From: Adineta vaga
Taxonomy: Eukaryota > Rotifera
Length of the DNA stretch: 64,000 nucleotides
Reading direction: 5' to 3'
Assembly: GCA_021613535.1 (NCBI GenBank)
Contig: CP075492.1
Span: 558,001 to 622,000, forward strand
This document shows, piece by piece, positions 1 to 11,300 of this stretch; position 1 is the stretch's first letter, and each line of letters opens with the position of its first letter. Below the pieces are notes generated by a model, which saw nothing but the letters and a program-made list of their open reading frames with translations, was not told the origin of the DNA and made no database searches. Made by a program: the position numbers and the translations under genes.

Positions 1-1137
1 GCATAATGAAGCTAACAACATAAAATATTTTTCAACAACAAGTAACGTTCGGCGTTTCGACTCACTCGGCTCTCGACTGTGAGAAAGACATAAGTATTTT
101 TTTGCATCTACTCATGCTCGAAGACTTGGTCTAGCAGCTGTATCGAAATAAGCAATATAAATCTTTTTATTTAAATTGAATCGTTCAAAAATAGTGTTTG
201 GTCTTTTTTGTGAAATAATTTGAGACAAAAAAAGATTTTTTTATTAAAAGCTTATAATATAATTATAAGTACATATAAAGTTTTACAGACGAGAGATAGA
301 ACGTAATTGTGTTTCTTTATATAATTTATCTAGTCTTTCTATTTCAGCGAGTTGAGATTAGCTTTTTTTTCCCGTTAATAACACTTTGCAGTCGAAATGT
401 CTTCAAATAGCTATATCATTGAAACGTTGCTAAGTAACAGCGGTACATAAATTGCGGCAATATCATCAGTTCGATTTCGTCGTTTTAACCCAAACAGTAA
501 TCGATCGATCCCTTATACTCCATCGGATCCCACAGAAATTCATCGGAAGCAGTCGGAATCTAACAACTTTCGATGAAAGTTGATCATTTTTCCCACTGTA
601 GATCCGATGGTCGGATTGTTCGTCATGGAATAGTAATAGATGACTATACACACTGTAGACACACACCGTTTGAAATATAACTCAATCACATCCATACCCC
701 TACTCATGATTTCACATAACTCCCAGGTGTATATTCCCATTCACACTCTCATCCATATCCACACTCCTCACAAGACATTAGTGTTTTACTATTTATCATT
801 ATCGTCAATTTTAACACAAATTTTATTTGTATGACTTTGATATTATTCATCGATTTTATAATAAAACTGTGATTACTCTAAAAAGAAGACATTTAACTTT
901 AGCAAATTAAGCTCTCAACACAAAAAGAATTACATGTATACTTTATAGACAATGTGCACACTCAGGAACCGAACTTAGCATGGTGTATAGTTATGTACCT
1001 TTTGATCTTGAATACTCCATTGAATTCTATAATTCCATCTTTTTATTGTTTTAAGTTTTATAGTTTTAGATAATGATATCATAAATATGGAAAACATCTT
1101 AACAACAACTTCTAACCAGCTTTAGACAAGCAAAGAT
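1..1137. other. Gene-free left edge
   Basis: No convincing coding region is visible; short open frames here (about 466-834) have no recognisable domain and lie on both strands of the same stretch. Around 520-620 the words TCGGA and TCCGA recur, a mild version of the degenerate TTCCGG-word DNA seen at 17.2 and 60 kb. Around 735-775 there are loose CACACTC/CATCC words resembling decayed C-strand telomeric repeats. The final 60 bases lead into the ATG at 1138. Confidence 0.6.
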
Positions 1138-4100
1138 ATGTCATACAAACACGTCACTATTGTCTGGCTAGGAAAGGATTCAAATAATGAGCCAGAAAAA
1201 TCAATAATTAGTAGAATCAAAGAACAAGTGCAAGAATTGGAAGTGTTTGATGATGCAGATGTGTGTATCGATTATCTCTCATCATTAGAAAATGAAACAG
1301 TGCTTATGATTACATCACACATATTCAGTGAAACAATCATACCACTGATTTCTGAAATACCATCAATTGCTGTAATCTATTTATACTGCGAAATCTGTTT
1401 AGTCTATGAAAATGTGAATAATGAAAGTTCTAACAAAGTGGCTGGTATTTTCGATAATGAAGACCAACTATTATCAGCTGTTCGTTGTTATACAAACGAT
1501 AATGAGTAAGTTCACTATGACTGTGTGAAAAGACTTTCTATTGTAACATCACACATTCACTATTACGTACGGTTTTATTCGCGATGTCTCTGGTAGAGTT
1601 TGGAGTTCTGGATAGTCTTCCATATTTTTCTAACTTTTAGACAGTTCTAAAAATATATGAATCCTCGTCGTCGAAATCCAGATCGCCGATATGCATTTCG
1701 AGGATACGACTTTCGATTGACTAATCATTGATGACATATATTTTCGATTATTTACTTTTTAACAGAACAAACGATTGATACACATCTTTAATAACGTACT
1801 TTCTCTATATCTGTTTATATATTCATGTGTGGATACAAATGAGAGCAAGCATACTGATAGCTAAAAAGAACGGTTAATGAAAAGGGTATTCAATGTGTCT
1901 ATAATTAAAAAAAGTTTGATGATATTCATTTCGACAATCTGTGATTTCGACGCAGTTTTCGACCATAACAATTTTCTATCAGGGTTATAATCCATCCTCA
2001 CAAAAGTTTCATGATGCACCTAGTCACATTATATTTTGATTTGTAATTTTTTTCTAAATGGGACTTCTATTCAGTATAAAGCGAATGAATTTTAATTTTC
2101 TCTTAGAACAGCCAGCAGATTTTTTCCTAATATCGTCTGGTTTGGAAAAAGCACACATAATGAGCAAGAAAAATTAATAATTAGTAGAATCAAAGAACAA
2201 GTGCAAGAATTGGAAGTGTTTGATGATGCAGATGTGTGCATCGATTACATCTCATCGTTAGAAGATGAAACAATACTTCTTATTACATCACACATATTCA
2301 GTGAAACAATCATAACACTGATTTCTGAAATACCATCAATTGCTGCAATCTATTTATACTGCGAAATCTGTTTAACATATAATTCTATCAATGATGGAAG
2401 TTCTAACAAAGTGGCTGGTATTTTCAATACTGAAGATCAACTATCATTAGCTGTTCGTCATTATATAAACGACAATGAGTAAGTTCACTATGACTGTATG
2501 CAAAGATGCTATAAGTCACAAAACTTTTCATGATATAATTGTTTACTAAAGAATTTGTCCACATTGTTATTTAGATACCTCATTGAAAATAACTCACTCT
2601 AAAATTGTTCTTCGTATTAGTAGATAACTGAGTATTTATAGACATTGTAAAGTTCCTTTGCGCATGTAGTATAACAAAAGCACTAGCAGTAACACATTAT
2701 TCTCGTATAATATACGTTAAAAAGCTTTATTTTAATTGTACCTCTAACAGACAAGAAAATATTCCATCTCGCTATGCTATGTGACTGTATCTCATACAAT
2801 ATATTAAGAATGAATTCATAGTGCGGTTAGGTTGGGCACAGTTCGTGATAGTCGTGATCAATACACTGTGTTGAGCATGCTTGAAGTCACTTGTCAATAA
2901 TCGTAATATGATTAAATACTGCAACACTGGACCAAAGTTGGAAATTAACTTTTCACTTAGTTATAGCTTTTACTAAGCAATTCTTAATGAAAGTAAAAGT
3001 GGTTTCCCGTTAAATATTAGTCATCTGAATATTTACTATATCAGTTTAATTTATATTAACGTACTGCTTTATATATCTCCTTTTATTTGATAGAACAAGT
3101 GCTAATTGCAGTTCGATTATACAACAAAAAATGTATACTGCATCGGAGAGCTCATCCAATGGTCCAGAAATCAAATTCTCAATTGTTGATGACGGATTCG
3201 TAGGTTTTTATAAAATGTTTTTTGACATATCTTTAAAATTTGATTCGAGTACGACTTACAATAATGCCATTGACAAATATTTAAATATCCGCGATTTTGA
3301 ATTTATATGGCTTGACACTTCTTTATACGAATTAGATATTGTGTTCCAAAATTTTACTTACAAATCATGGATTATCTATCAGAATGCTGTCAAATGTTTT
3401 ACTTATATATCACAAAATTATCGCAAAATATTATTTTTAGTAACTTCGGCAAGTTCAGCAGAAATACTTTTCAGTTTGTTGGAAGTTAAAGAATGTACTT
3501 CATTACACATGTATGTTTACGGTTCTAGAACAGATATTAGTTCTCGTTCAAATTGGATGAAAGTCTTCGCGAATAATATACGTGGACTATATTGTAATAC
3601 AGATGATTTAGCTCAGCAACTGGCAGCTGATGTTATTAAATTTTACATTGAAGTTGCCAACTTAGCGTTTACTCTTCGTGAGGAACTACATACGTTAGCA
3701 GCAGTATGTTACAAAAAATCATTAGATTTACTCGAGATATATTCTAACGATACATCATTGCAGTCAACAATATATGAAAAACTTATGGTGAGTGTTTTAT
3801 TAGAAATAGTGATAATTCATTACATGATGAAGACTTTATTTTGAATTTTGTCTCTAACCATATTCGTTTCTTATTTAAGAAAATCAAGCGATCTTGTTAG
3901 AGTGTAAGATCAGTTATTCTTATATGTAAATGAGATTGAACCACTAGCTCTTTGACATATTGAAAAAGTATTCGTTCTATATAGGATCTACCAAAAAGAG
4001 AAATTGAGAAGTGATAGTATTTTACGAATTCTATTTTATTTTCCTTAAAGTTAACCATCGAAGGATTTCACGAGTAATTTAATGATTATATTTGTTTTTT

Positions 4101-6917
4101 AATTTTTGAGAGATCTATCATATCTTATGAAATTTTAAACAGTTTAAACTAGTGGCGTAACCAGGGGGGGGCAGGGGAGGCTCAGCCCTCCCATCAAGCC
4201 CCCCCCCCCCCTCCGAAGACTTTATGGGGCTGAGTCCCCCCACCAGTAAAATCCTGGTTACGCCACTAGTTTAAACAGCATTTGAATTATTTTTGAGTTT
4301 TGAAATTCCGAGCCTTCGTCAATTTATTCTTTAGTCAAATTATCTGTGTATGAATTGAAGAAGATTATCACATGATAGCTACTATTCTGTATTTTCATTT
4401 AATGTAAATATATTTATTTGACTGATTACTAATAAAATAAAATAGAGAAAAATTAATTTTTCACTTCAATAATACTTTTCTGTATGGAGAGGACATTTCT
4501 TTCATTGATTGATCTCTAATGAAAGGTGCATTTTTGAAAAAGCTCTTAAAATTCTCCTCATAAAAACAATTGTTCCTTTAAAATATACAAGTATTTCCAC
4601 AAAATGATAAAAATATATGCTACCCAACGGTACGTTTTTACCACTCAATGTGTATTATGCTATCATGCTATAGATTTCAACTCTAAACAGAAATTAATAC
4701 AATATTACTAAAAACACTGAATAAGAATCAGAAAAGCTGTGAGGTAAAATCTATGTTTTTACTTTTGTGATAATAATTGTATTTTGAATGGTGTTTTTTT
4801 TAATAGTTTTTGTATTTATAGGCAATTATCGTTACATTACCGATGTATAAAGATCAGACTTCAACTTCAGAACATGAACCAAAGGAGAAGGCTGAAAAAG
4901 AGTCATTCACGTTGCCTGGATTCCATAAATTCTGGGATAGTATATCAGGAAAGGAACCAGATTTCGACGAATACATACAAAGATGCCCACCAATAGATGT
5001 AATGAATCAACTTGATTCTACGTTCATTTGGTTGGACGGCCAGTCACAAGACTCTTATGTAAAATTGTTTGATGAGTTGATATCACCAAAAAAATGGTTG
5101 CGGCAGGAAAGTGTTACTGAATATATGAATTATATCATAGACGCTGATGATAATCAACTTAATTTTATTTTAATGTCTCATAACATTTCAGAATCATTTT
5201 TTGAGTTGTTCAATGAATATTTAAGAGCATGTATAATTTTGATTTACAATAATGACGAACAAATCTATATGGATCACGAAAATTCCTATTCTATATCAGC
5301 GTCAACTTCATCAACAATTATTCGCTGTAATAATCTTCAGACAGCAAGAATTGGTGTATTAATTATGATTGCCGCGCGTTTGAAAGGATTCGGAAATAAG
5401 TGTGCCTTGGAATTCCAAAGAAAAAGATTAGCAAAAGAATATTATCGCAAAGCACTTGAGAAGCTGAATTCTGTTGGCGACTTTTCGGTACAAAAGTATA
5501 TTGAAGAAATACTCGAGAAGCTAAATGTGAGTATTATCACTAAATTAACATATATCTAGTAGAGTCAGTGTAAAAGGTAGCCTAAAAACAAAATGATTTT
5601 GCTCGTGAAGTAAAATGATGTTTCGATTTCTTTAAAAATCTTTTGAAAAGCCAGGAAACCAATATTTAACATTAAATATGGTAATTCCTACACAGTCTGA
5701 TTTTCTATAGTTATTATTTATGATACGAAGATCTTTATTGCGGTAGCTCGTCAAGAATTCTTGACATTCAATATCCATAAATTTCATAGATCGTTTACAG
5801 TCAAAGTTTGATTAGTGTTGACAAGAATAAAGTGATTAATTTCGAAAGATACATGATTAAATTATAAATACGAATTGTATTTTTTAGACACCGATTTATC
5901 CAATAAAAGAGATATATGGCGTCGAACAAGTCACCACAGAAAGTCACTTATTGTATATAAAGGTTTTTGGTGCTAGTTTCTTACAGCAGAAAACGTTTTT
6001 TCATAAAGAATGGTATGACAGAATATATCATTACTAAATCGAGAAAGCCACTAAATATTTTTCGCGTTCTTAACCTTAGTACTCTGTTCGCCAAAGTTTC
6101 TTTACAAACATGGGGAACTGAACAATATCAAGATTGGAGTGAAATTATAGATTCAGCTTATACTCAAGATCAAATCAATACAATGGATCCTATGTGGAAT
6201 GAAGGTTTTCTCTTTAGAGTAAGTGATTTTGAATTAAACATCTACCAATAAAGAAAAATTTGTTATATTTTGGAATTCACACAGGTATATCCTACGAAGC
6301 AACGTTTATTGATAGAAATATATAATGTGGACAGATATTTTGTGAGTATCAAATCGTATCTAATATATACGAACCAAAGAATAACGTAGCTAGATTATAC
6401 ACTTATTAGATAGTTCAGGTTGCATGACATCATAGTTTTTAGTCAATTATAACTTTGCTCAGTTTATTGCGGAATATTATCAATATTATTTAGGAAGAGC
6501 AAGTTGTTAGTGTATGTTTGATTGAACTGAATACCGAAATACCGACAGAATCAACAACTAACGTCATTCGGAAGAGAAGATATCAACTATATGAAAATAG
6601 GTGAGTAGATAGAGTAAGTTTGACAACTAGTGTTTTGATGTATTGTTCTAATTCCTTTGTAGTGCGGAATTTCGTGTAACGGGTTTAGCTACTATTGGAC
6701 TATTATATATCAATTCATCTAATTTCAACCTTCAGGTAAAGAATCAAGATCATAGGATATATTACCAACATATTCGTTCTTGTATTTTTATTAATAGGAG
6801 GAAGGTTCTGAAATGGAGAAGGCAATAGTATCATACAGAGTCTACAATAATTGGATAAGGGGTGGCTTTGGAGCAGTATTCGACAGGCCAGGAATAATGA
6901 GCGGAAATCACAAGTAA
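1138..6917 (+). CDS. Multi-exon protein with four tandem 'IWLD' domains and a NEDD4-like C2 domain
   Basis: Exons inferred from GT-AG ends and phase: 1138-1505, 2107-2478, 3094-3787, 4822-5526, 5888-6012, 6080-6218, 6285-6341, 6494-6600, 6663-6735 and 6798-6917. Each of the first four encodes one copy of an alternating strand/helix domain: a hydrophobic strand (TIVWLG, FIWLD), a cysteine/aspartate helix, a strand such as LMITSH or FLVTSA, and an aromatic strand (IYLYCE). I recognise this as the N-terminal domain of bdelloid proteins that also carry ART or TPR regions; its function is unknown. Copies 3 and 4 have a helical, TPR-like tail (YYRKALEKL). Exons 5-9 encode a C2 domain, with the NEDD4-family core DPMWNEGFLFRV then RLLIEIYN. 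The last exon can end at TAA 6915-6917 or splice at 6914 into the ART exon at 7141; phase permits both. No frameshift is needed. Expression and substrate are unknown. Confidence 0.72.
1192..2500 (+). repeat. Tandem duplication of an IWLD-domain exon
   Basis: The exon at 1138-1505 and the exon at 2107-2478 are near-identical over about 300 bases (roughly 1201-1525 against 2174-2498). Identity includes the splice donor GTAAGT and about 15 bases of following intron. Both copies end in phase 2. The second is 372 nt, a multiple of three, so it can be included or skipped without changing frame. The 5' parts differ: copy 1 starts with an ATG, copy 2 with a splice acceptor (CTTAG at 2106). Confidence 0.88.
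4142..4276. mobile_element. hAT-like MITE with 8-bp target duplication
   Basis: A perfect inverted repeat TAGTGGCGTAACCAGG / CCTGGTTACGCCACTA bounds a 119-bp element (4150-4268). It is flanked by a direct repeat GTTTAAAC (4142-4149 and 4269-4276). An 8-bp target duplication and a TAGTGGCGTA-type terminus fit a non-autonomous hAT element. The interior is G-run/C-run rich and can fold back almost throughout. It lies in the intron between the third and fourth exons of the IWLD/C2 gene. The duplicated site is itself a palindrome, so it could also be read as an extension of the inverted repeat. Confidence 0.75.
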
Positions 6918-7141
6918 TATATACTCTATTGTACTGCTACGCAACTTCGTCTATTCCATACTCTGAAATAACATATTTAGCAGATATTATAGAAGAATAA
7001 TGAGACGTTTAAAAGTATTTCTGACATTATTTTTATTATGACATAGAAAATGGTGAAACATAATATAAAGTATCTTCTTGATCGTCCACAAAGAGATCTC
7101 AAATTTATAATATATAGTTTATAATACGATTTTTGTCTAGT

Positions 7142-9184
7142 ATGTTCTTTGACGAATCTTGTACGATTCTGTTTGCTGATGAAAACAATATACCAGATGA
7201 CATCGAAGAGATAACAGTGGTTCTATTATCGGATCGTTTCAATTGCAGTGTTGAATCACATGCGCTTATTTATGAAATAAAAATGATGAATTGTCATTTA
7301 GAAGTTTTTAACAGTATAGGTGATTTTAAAAACTATTTATATGCAGTTAATAATGAAAAATTGATCTTGATTGTATCCGATTATTTTTCTGAGCTTATTT
7401 TTGGCTTTATCGACGATTTATCTGCAATACAATACATTTATATTTTAACCACAGAAAATAGAACTCATTATCATGCCTCATGGATTACAAATTATTCCAA
7501 TATACGTGGCGTGTTTGATAACATTCAACTTTTAATATCACAAATCAAACAAGATATGAGCATGCTAGTAGAAAATAAGGAACATTCCAATATCTTCGAA
7601 TCTATTACTCAAATAAATATGGCTACAACACGAAGTATTTATGCCAAACAATTACAATCCAAATGTTTTCATTTATTACTTCAAATTTTGGTACAGACAA
7701 CTCCAGAAGCACACACTGCTAAGAAAAGAATAGCACAGTACTCTAGAGCAGCTAATTCATGTGGTGAGTTTAATCAGGATAACGAAAGACATTTAGAATT
7801 GGTAGATGAATTTGAAAATGACTATACTGCTAATGCCGCACTTCGATGGTATACACGTGAATCATTTGTCTATCGTTTACTCAATAAAATACTTCGCACT
7901 AATAATGTGGACGCAATATTAGATTTTGGATTCTATATTGCTGATCTTCATAATGGACTCAAGCAGTTATGCTCAATACAAAGTGAGAATTCAGCTGATA
8001 TGCACGTCTACCGTGGACAGTATATAAAGCCTGATGAGTTGAGAAAAATACAATTAAATGTCGGTGGTGTTATAGCAATAAATACATTTTTCTCCGCTTC
8101 TAGTAAACTCGATGTAGCGGTTGCTAACAGCGGAGTAGGATCACAAAGACCACTCTTCGAATCCGTTTTGTTCGATATTCAAATAAATAAAGACGACGCC
8201 AAATTTCACATATTCGCAAAGATTTCAAAAGAGAGTAAATATGAAAACGAAGATGAAACACTATTCACCTTTGGTACATCGTTTCATGTCAATTCAATTT
8301 TCTTCTCTAATGACAATGATGTATGGATAATAAAATTAACAATGGCCAATCGCAAAGAGCAACATTTGAATGATAGATTTGATGTTGTTCTGTTACATTT
8401 GGTGGATATTTTACGTCATATTTCATCTAGAACGCATACAATTGATCAAAAGATGCTTAAAAGATGTCGACAGTATTGTGCGAATAATGAAGTTGAACTG
8501 AAAAAACTTGATGTATTTGAAGCGAACTACCGTAGCGATGACGCAATTCGTTGGTACACAAAAGATTCTATACTTTTCCGGCTTCTCAATCGTGCGCTTC
8601 GATCGGAAGATGCCGAAATTGTCTTGGATTTTCGATGCTTTATTTTGGACCTCTATCATCAGCTCGACAGAATACATACAGACTTTGATCGACATACTTT
8701 AAATTCACAGAGTTATATCGTTTATCGAGGTCAGCAAGTTACTATAAAGGAAATCAATCGACTGAAGAGAAATATTAATGGATATATTGTCATCAAAACA
8801 TTTCTTTCTACTTCACTTTCAGAAGCAGTGGCTAAGATATTCGTCGGGGAGAGAATACAGAGGCCTGTTCCTGAAGAATCACTATTGTTTATTATTGACG
8901 TCAGTGCACAAATTCAGTGTCATAATACCGAAAAACCATTCGGTCATATCCGACAATATAGTCACATGGAAGATGAAGAGGAAGTCCTATTTATTCCAGG
9001 AACAATATTCCGCTTGAATGCTATTACAAAGTCTGCAAACGAACTTTGGACTGCTCATTTAACATTATATACTGGTAATGATGAAGAATTGAATAAACTA
9101 AATAACTATCAAAAACTAATTTTATCGTTAGCAAAACGTAGACAAATAAAGATAACTACTACAAACAATCAACTTGATCAATAA
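7142..9184 (+). CDS. Twin arginine-specific mono-ADP-ribosyltransferase (ART) protein with N-terminal IWLD domain
   Basis: The product is 680 residues if read from the ATG at 7142. That ATG follows TTTTGTCTAG, a good splice acceptor, so this may be the last exon of the preceding gene. Residues about 1-150 are a fifth IWLD-type domain. Two ART folds follow, each with the R-S-ExE signature intact: R291 in VYRGQ, S318 in FFSAS and E370/E372 in EDETLF; then R529 in VYRGQ, S556 in FLSTS and E612/E614 in EEEVLF followed by PGT. ART enzymes of this class transfer ADP-ribose from NAD to arginine. No signal peptide or membrane segment is seen, suggesting a cytosolic enzyme. Tandem catalytic domains in one chain are unusual. 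AATAAA occurs about 60 bases after the stop. Confidence 0.88.
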   Translation: MFFDESCTILFADENNIPDDIEEITVVLLSDRFNCSVESHALIYEIKMMNCHLEVFNSIGDFKNYLYAVNNEKLILIVSDYFSELIFGFIDDLSAIQYIYILTTENRTHYHASWITNYSNIRGVFDNIQLLISQIKQDMSMLVENKEHSNIFESITQINMATTRSIYAKQLQSKCFHLLLQILVQTTPEAHTAKKRIAQYSRAANSCGEFNQDNERHLELVDEFENDYTANAALRWYTRESFVYRLLNKILRTNNVDAILDFGFYIADLHNGLKQLCSIQSENSADMHVYRGQYIKPDELRKIQLNVGGVIAINTFFSASSKLDVAVANSGVGSQRPLFESVLFDIQINKDDAKFHIFAKISKESKYENEDETLFTFGTSFHVNSIFFSNDNDVWIIKLTMANRKEQHLNDRFDVVLLHLVDILRHISSRTHTIDQKMLKRCRQYCANNEVELKKLDVFEANYRSDDAIRWYTKDSILFRLLNRALRSEDAEIVLDFRCFILDLYHQLDRIHTDFDRHTLNSQSYIVYRGQQVTIKEINRLKRNINGYIVIKTFLSTSLSEAVAKIFVGERIQRPVPEESLLFIIDVSAQIQCHNTEKPFGHIRQYSHMEDEEEVLFIPGTIFRLNAITKSANELWTAHLTLYTGNDEELNKLNNYQKLILSLAKRRQIKITTTNNQLDQ

Positions 9185-9807
9185 TGTGACTATAATATAA
9201 TAACAACTTTCTTATTATATTGTACTGAAATCAGAATATAAAAAAATAAAGAATGAATCTAAGTTTGTGTCTGAGTGCTGGTACGGGGTGGACGAAAATG
9301 AAGAATAGATACTTATATTTACATCTGTGGTTACCCTCACCCAACCTCAATATGATTTGTTCACGGATGTTTGTAGTTTTCTTTATTCATTTCTTTGTAT
9401 TTCAATATATATTTTGAATTAACACGATGCCTTTCATCGGCTAAATAATATACAAATGATTCCTAATTGAACAGAAATAATAAAAATTATAAAAAATCAA
9501 TTTAATCAAGGTATCAATAAGCAGAGAGTCAACCGCTTGTTGTTCAATGGTCCTTCGATACGATATGCACATCATACACTTCCGTCAGCTTACCATTGGC
9601 GCTGCCATTAGTAACAACTATAATCAAATATACCTAATGTCATTTTGTGCAATTACTTTTCATACTACTTCTCTCGTTTCGTTTCTTTTCTTCTGTTTTT
9701 TCTCAGTAATACTTACATTAATTGAATTGCACATATTCTTCCGTCAATAATATACATTAATAAGTATTTTCAACACAAAATTTCTTGAAGGAAATAAGTT
9801 AAAGACA
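9185..9807. other. Intergenic, 3' flank of ART gene
   Basis: Contains an AATAAA near 9245, probably the polyadenylation signal of the ART gene. A weak telomere-like pair is visible (GGTACGGGGTGG near 9280, TACCCTCACCCAACCTCAA near 9334), possibly a decayed member of the hairpin family described elsewhere. A 67-codon open frame at 9547-9750 looks fortuitous. Confidence 0.5.
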
Positions 9808-10623
9808 ATGGAAGAATCATCTACTTTAACATGGAAAACAAAGATTCTTAATACTTTGAAAACTCTCAATTTATTTGAATCAGAAGAAAGTGATATTGAA
9901 ACTGTTCGTTATCAACGATGGTCTACACGATTATATATCGTTCTTTTTTCTTCGTTTATGATGATTCTTATCATTTATGGTATGTTTACATCACGTACTA
10001 TTACTCAACCACTCGAAGATGACTTTCAAAAACTTTATAAATCATATTCTGAGACACTTTAATGTCCATGTTCACGAGTTGCTATACAATATAGTAAAAT
10101 TATTAATTCTAAAATTATCTTTTATGAAGTTTGTTCAAGTAAATATATTACTCAAGAATATATTAATTCAGTTTATAATGCAAATGTTTCATTTATTTCA
10201 TTTATTGATATTCGGACAACTATAAGTTCTTTTTGTAATATATCGAAAAATACTTGGAAGGATGCTTACAATAATTTTAATACAACTCTTTTAATTAGTT
10301 CTGTAGTAGAATCACCATTATTAATAGAAACACGGGTTAATAATTTACTTAATTTCTCACTTGCTTTTGCAGTAAATACTTTTGAAGATCGATGTTCTTG
10401 TTCAAATACTGATGGTTGTCTTCGATCAATTGTTATGTTTAGATCTAATAAAATATCAGATGTACCCGATATAATGTTTAATTGTTTGTCTTTACTTCAA
10501 CAATATTTATCAATCAATGAAAAACTACAACCATTGAATGCATCAACTCACTTCATATAAAATATAACAATAGAAACACTTATTAATGAATTAATGATTA
10601 AAAAATTAACAACAAACGTTTCA
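9808..10623 (+). pseudogene. Truncated bdelloid membrane-protein gene ending at a telomeric tract
   Basis: An ATG opens a cytosolic stretch, then one membrane segment (about residues 49-67, LYIVLFSSFMMILIIYGMF). It continues into an extracellular region with the family's CPC motif, a CSS..I motif and a cysteine group CSCSNTDGC. The same family is represented at 52176 and 60251. In-frame stops interrupt it at 10060-10062 (just before CPC, where the 60-kb copy has a serine) and at 10558-10560. The frame ends abruptly at about 10623, where the TGTGGG repeats start, losing roughly the last 70-90 codons expected from the 61-kb relative. It is therefore a broken gene. Function of the family is unknown. 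Confidence 0.75.
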
Positions 10624-10905
10624 TGGGTGTGGGTGTGGGTGTGTTTGAACAAATAAATACCATAACCAGTTTCAACTTATTTTCATAAGTCGATCATCAG
10701 ATGGTATAAGAAATCTACATGGTTAAGATTAAATTCAAAATTAAATTAAAACGACTATTTCCCAGAAAGAGAAATAATCTCTCAATATTAATTTCAAATT
10801 AAATCTAATATGAAGTAGATAATTTAAATGATTCAAAGGGTGAGTTTGAACAAATAAATACCATAACCAGTTTCAACTTATTTTCATAAGTGGGTGTGGG
10901 TGTGT
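10624..10905. mobile_element. Fossil telomere with attached Terminon/Athena-like tail
   Basis: At 10624-10643 there are three units of TGTGGG, oriented as at a right-hand chromosome end. They are followed by a 48-bp sequence (10643-10690) that returns at 10844-10891, and a second GTGGGTGTGGG tract directly abuts that second copy. Read on the minus strand, 10700 to 10669 is CTGATGA, a stem-loop, then GAAAC, the layout of a hammerhead ribozyme core. It is followed after 25 bases by C-rich telomeric repeats. Athena-type retroelements of bdelloids (Terminons) are known to carry a hammerhead motif next to C-rich repeats at the 3' end and to attach to telomeric overhangs. No RT is recognisable beyond this tail. 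Confidence 0.6.
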
Positions 10906-11214
10906 TCCCTCAGAGGGTACATAGCATGTTGAGGGTGCGGGTGAGAGTGTTGCCTCGATCTTGAGGGTGAGATTTTGATCATCTTGAGGGTGTGGTTGAG
11001 GGTGAAACTACACTTGAATCGATTGATTGATTCTTTTCATTTCTTGAATTATTTCTGAACAAAATGGCAATCTCTTTTAGCAAGATTTGAATGATTTCTT
11101 ATCAATATTGAAGGTTCTTCTATCTTCTCAGTCTCTCTCTCTCGCTCTCCCTGTCTCTGTCTCTTCTTCCCCGTCCCCCGTCCCCCTAACGCTCAGCTGG
11201 CCCTTCGGGCCATG
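10906..11214. repeat. Degenerate telomere-like and pyrimidine-rich tracts
   Basis: CTTGAGGGTGAG and CTTGAGGGTGTGG recur at 10965-11010. They are followed by a CT-rich run at about 11130-11195. No coding potential is seen. It joins the fossil telomere on the left to the hairpin at 11215. Confidence 0.6.
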
Positions 11215-11295
11215 CTTGAGGGTGTGGGTGTGGGTGTGGGTGTAGAGGGTGTTAAAGAGCAGACACCCACGCCCACACCCATCCACACCCTCAAG
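11215..11295. repeat. Telomere-like hairpin (family member 1)
   Basis: The left arm begins CTTGAGGGTGTGGGTG and the right arm ends CATCCACACCCTCAAG, with a loop of about 20 bases. The arms are built of GTGTGG/CCACAC units and the outer ends CTTGAGGGTG / CACCCTCAAG match the other members listed below. Confidence 0.75.
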
Positions 11296-11300
11296 ATGGT

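Noticed and set aside
466-834. Overlapping open frames on both strands near the left edge
   Set aside because: They overlap each other in different frames, show no domain, and lie in TCGGA-word DNA and loose telomere-like words.
6914-7140. Definite intron joining the C2 gene to the ART exon
   Set aside because: Phase fits, but a stop at 6915-6917 reads equally well and donor GTAATA is weak; kept as an open possibility in a finding.
10060-10062. Stop codon just before CPC read as a recoded (selenocysteine-like) codon
   Set aside because: It is TAA, not TGA, the 60-kb relative has serine there, and a second stop plus truncation follow; simple decay explains it.
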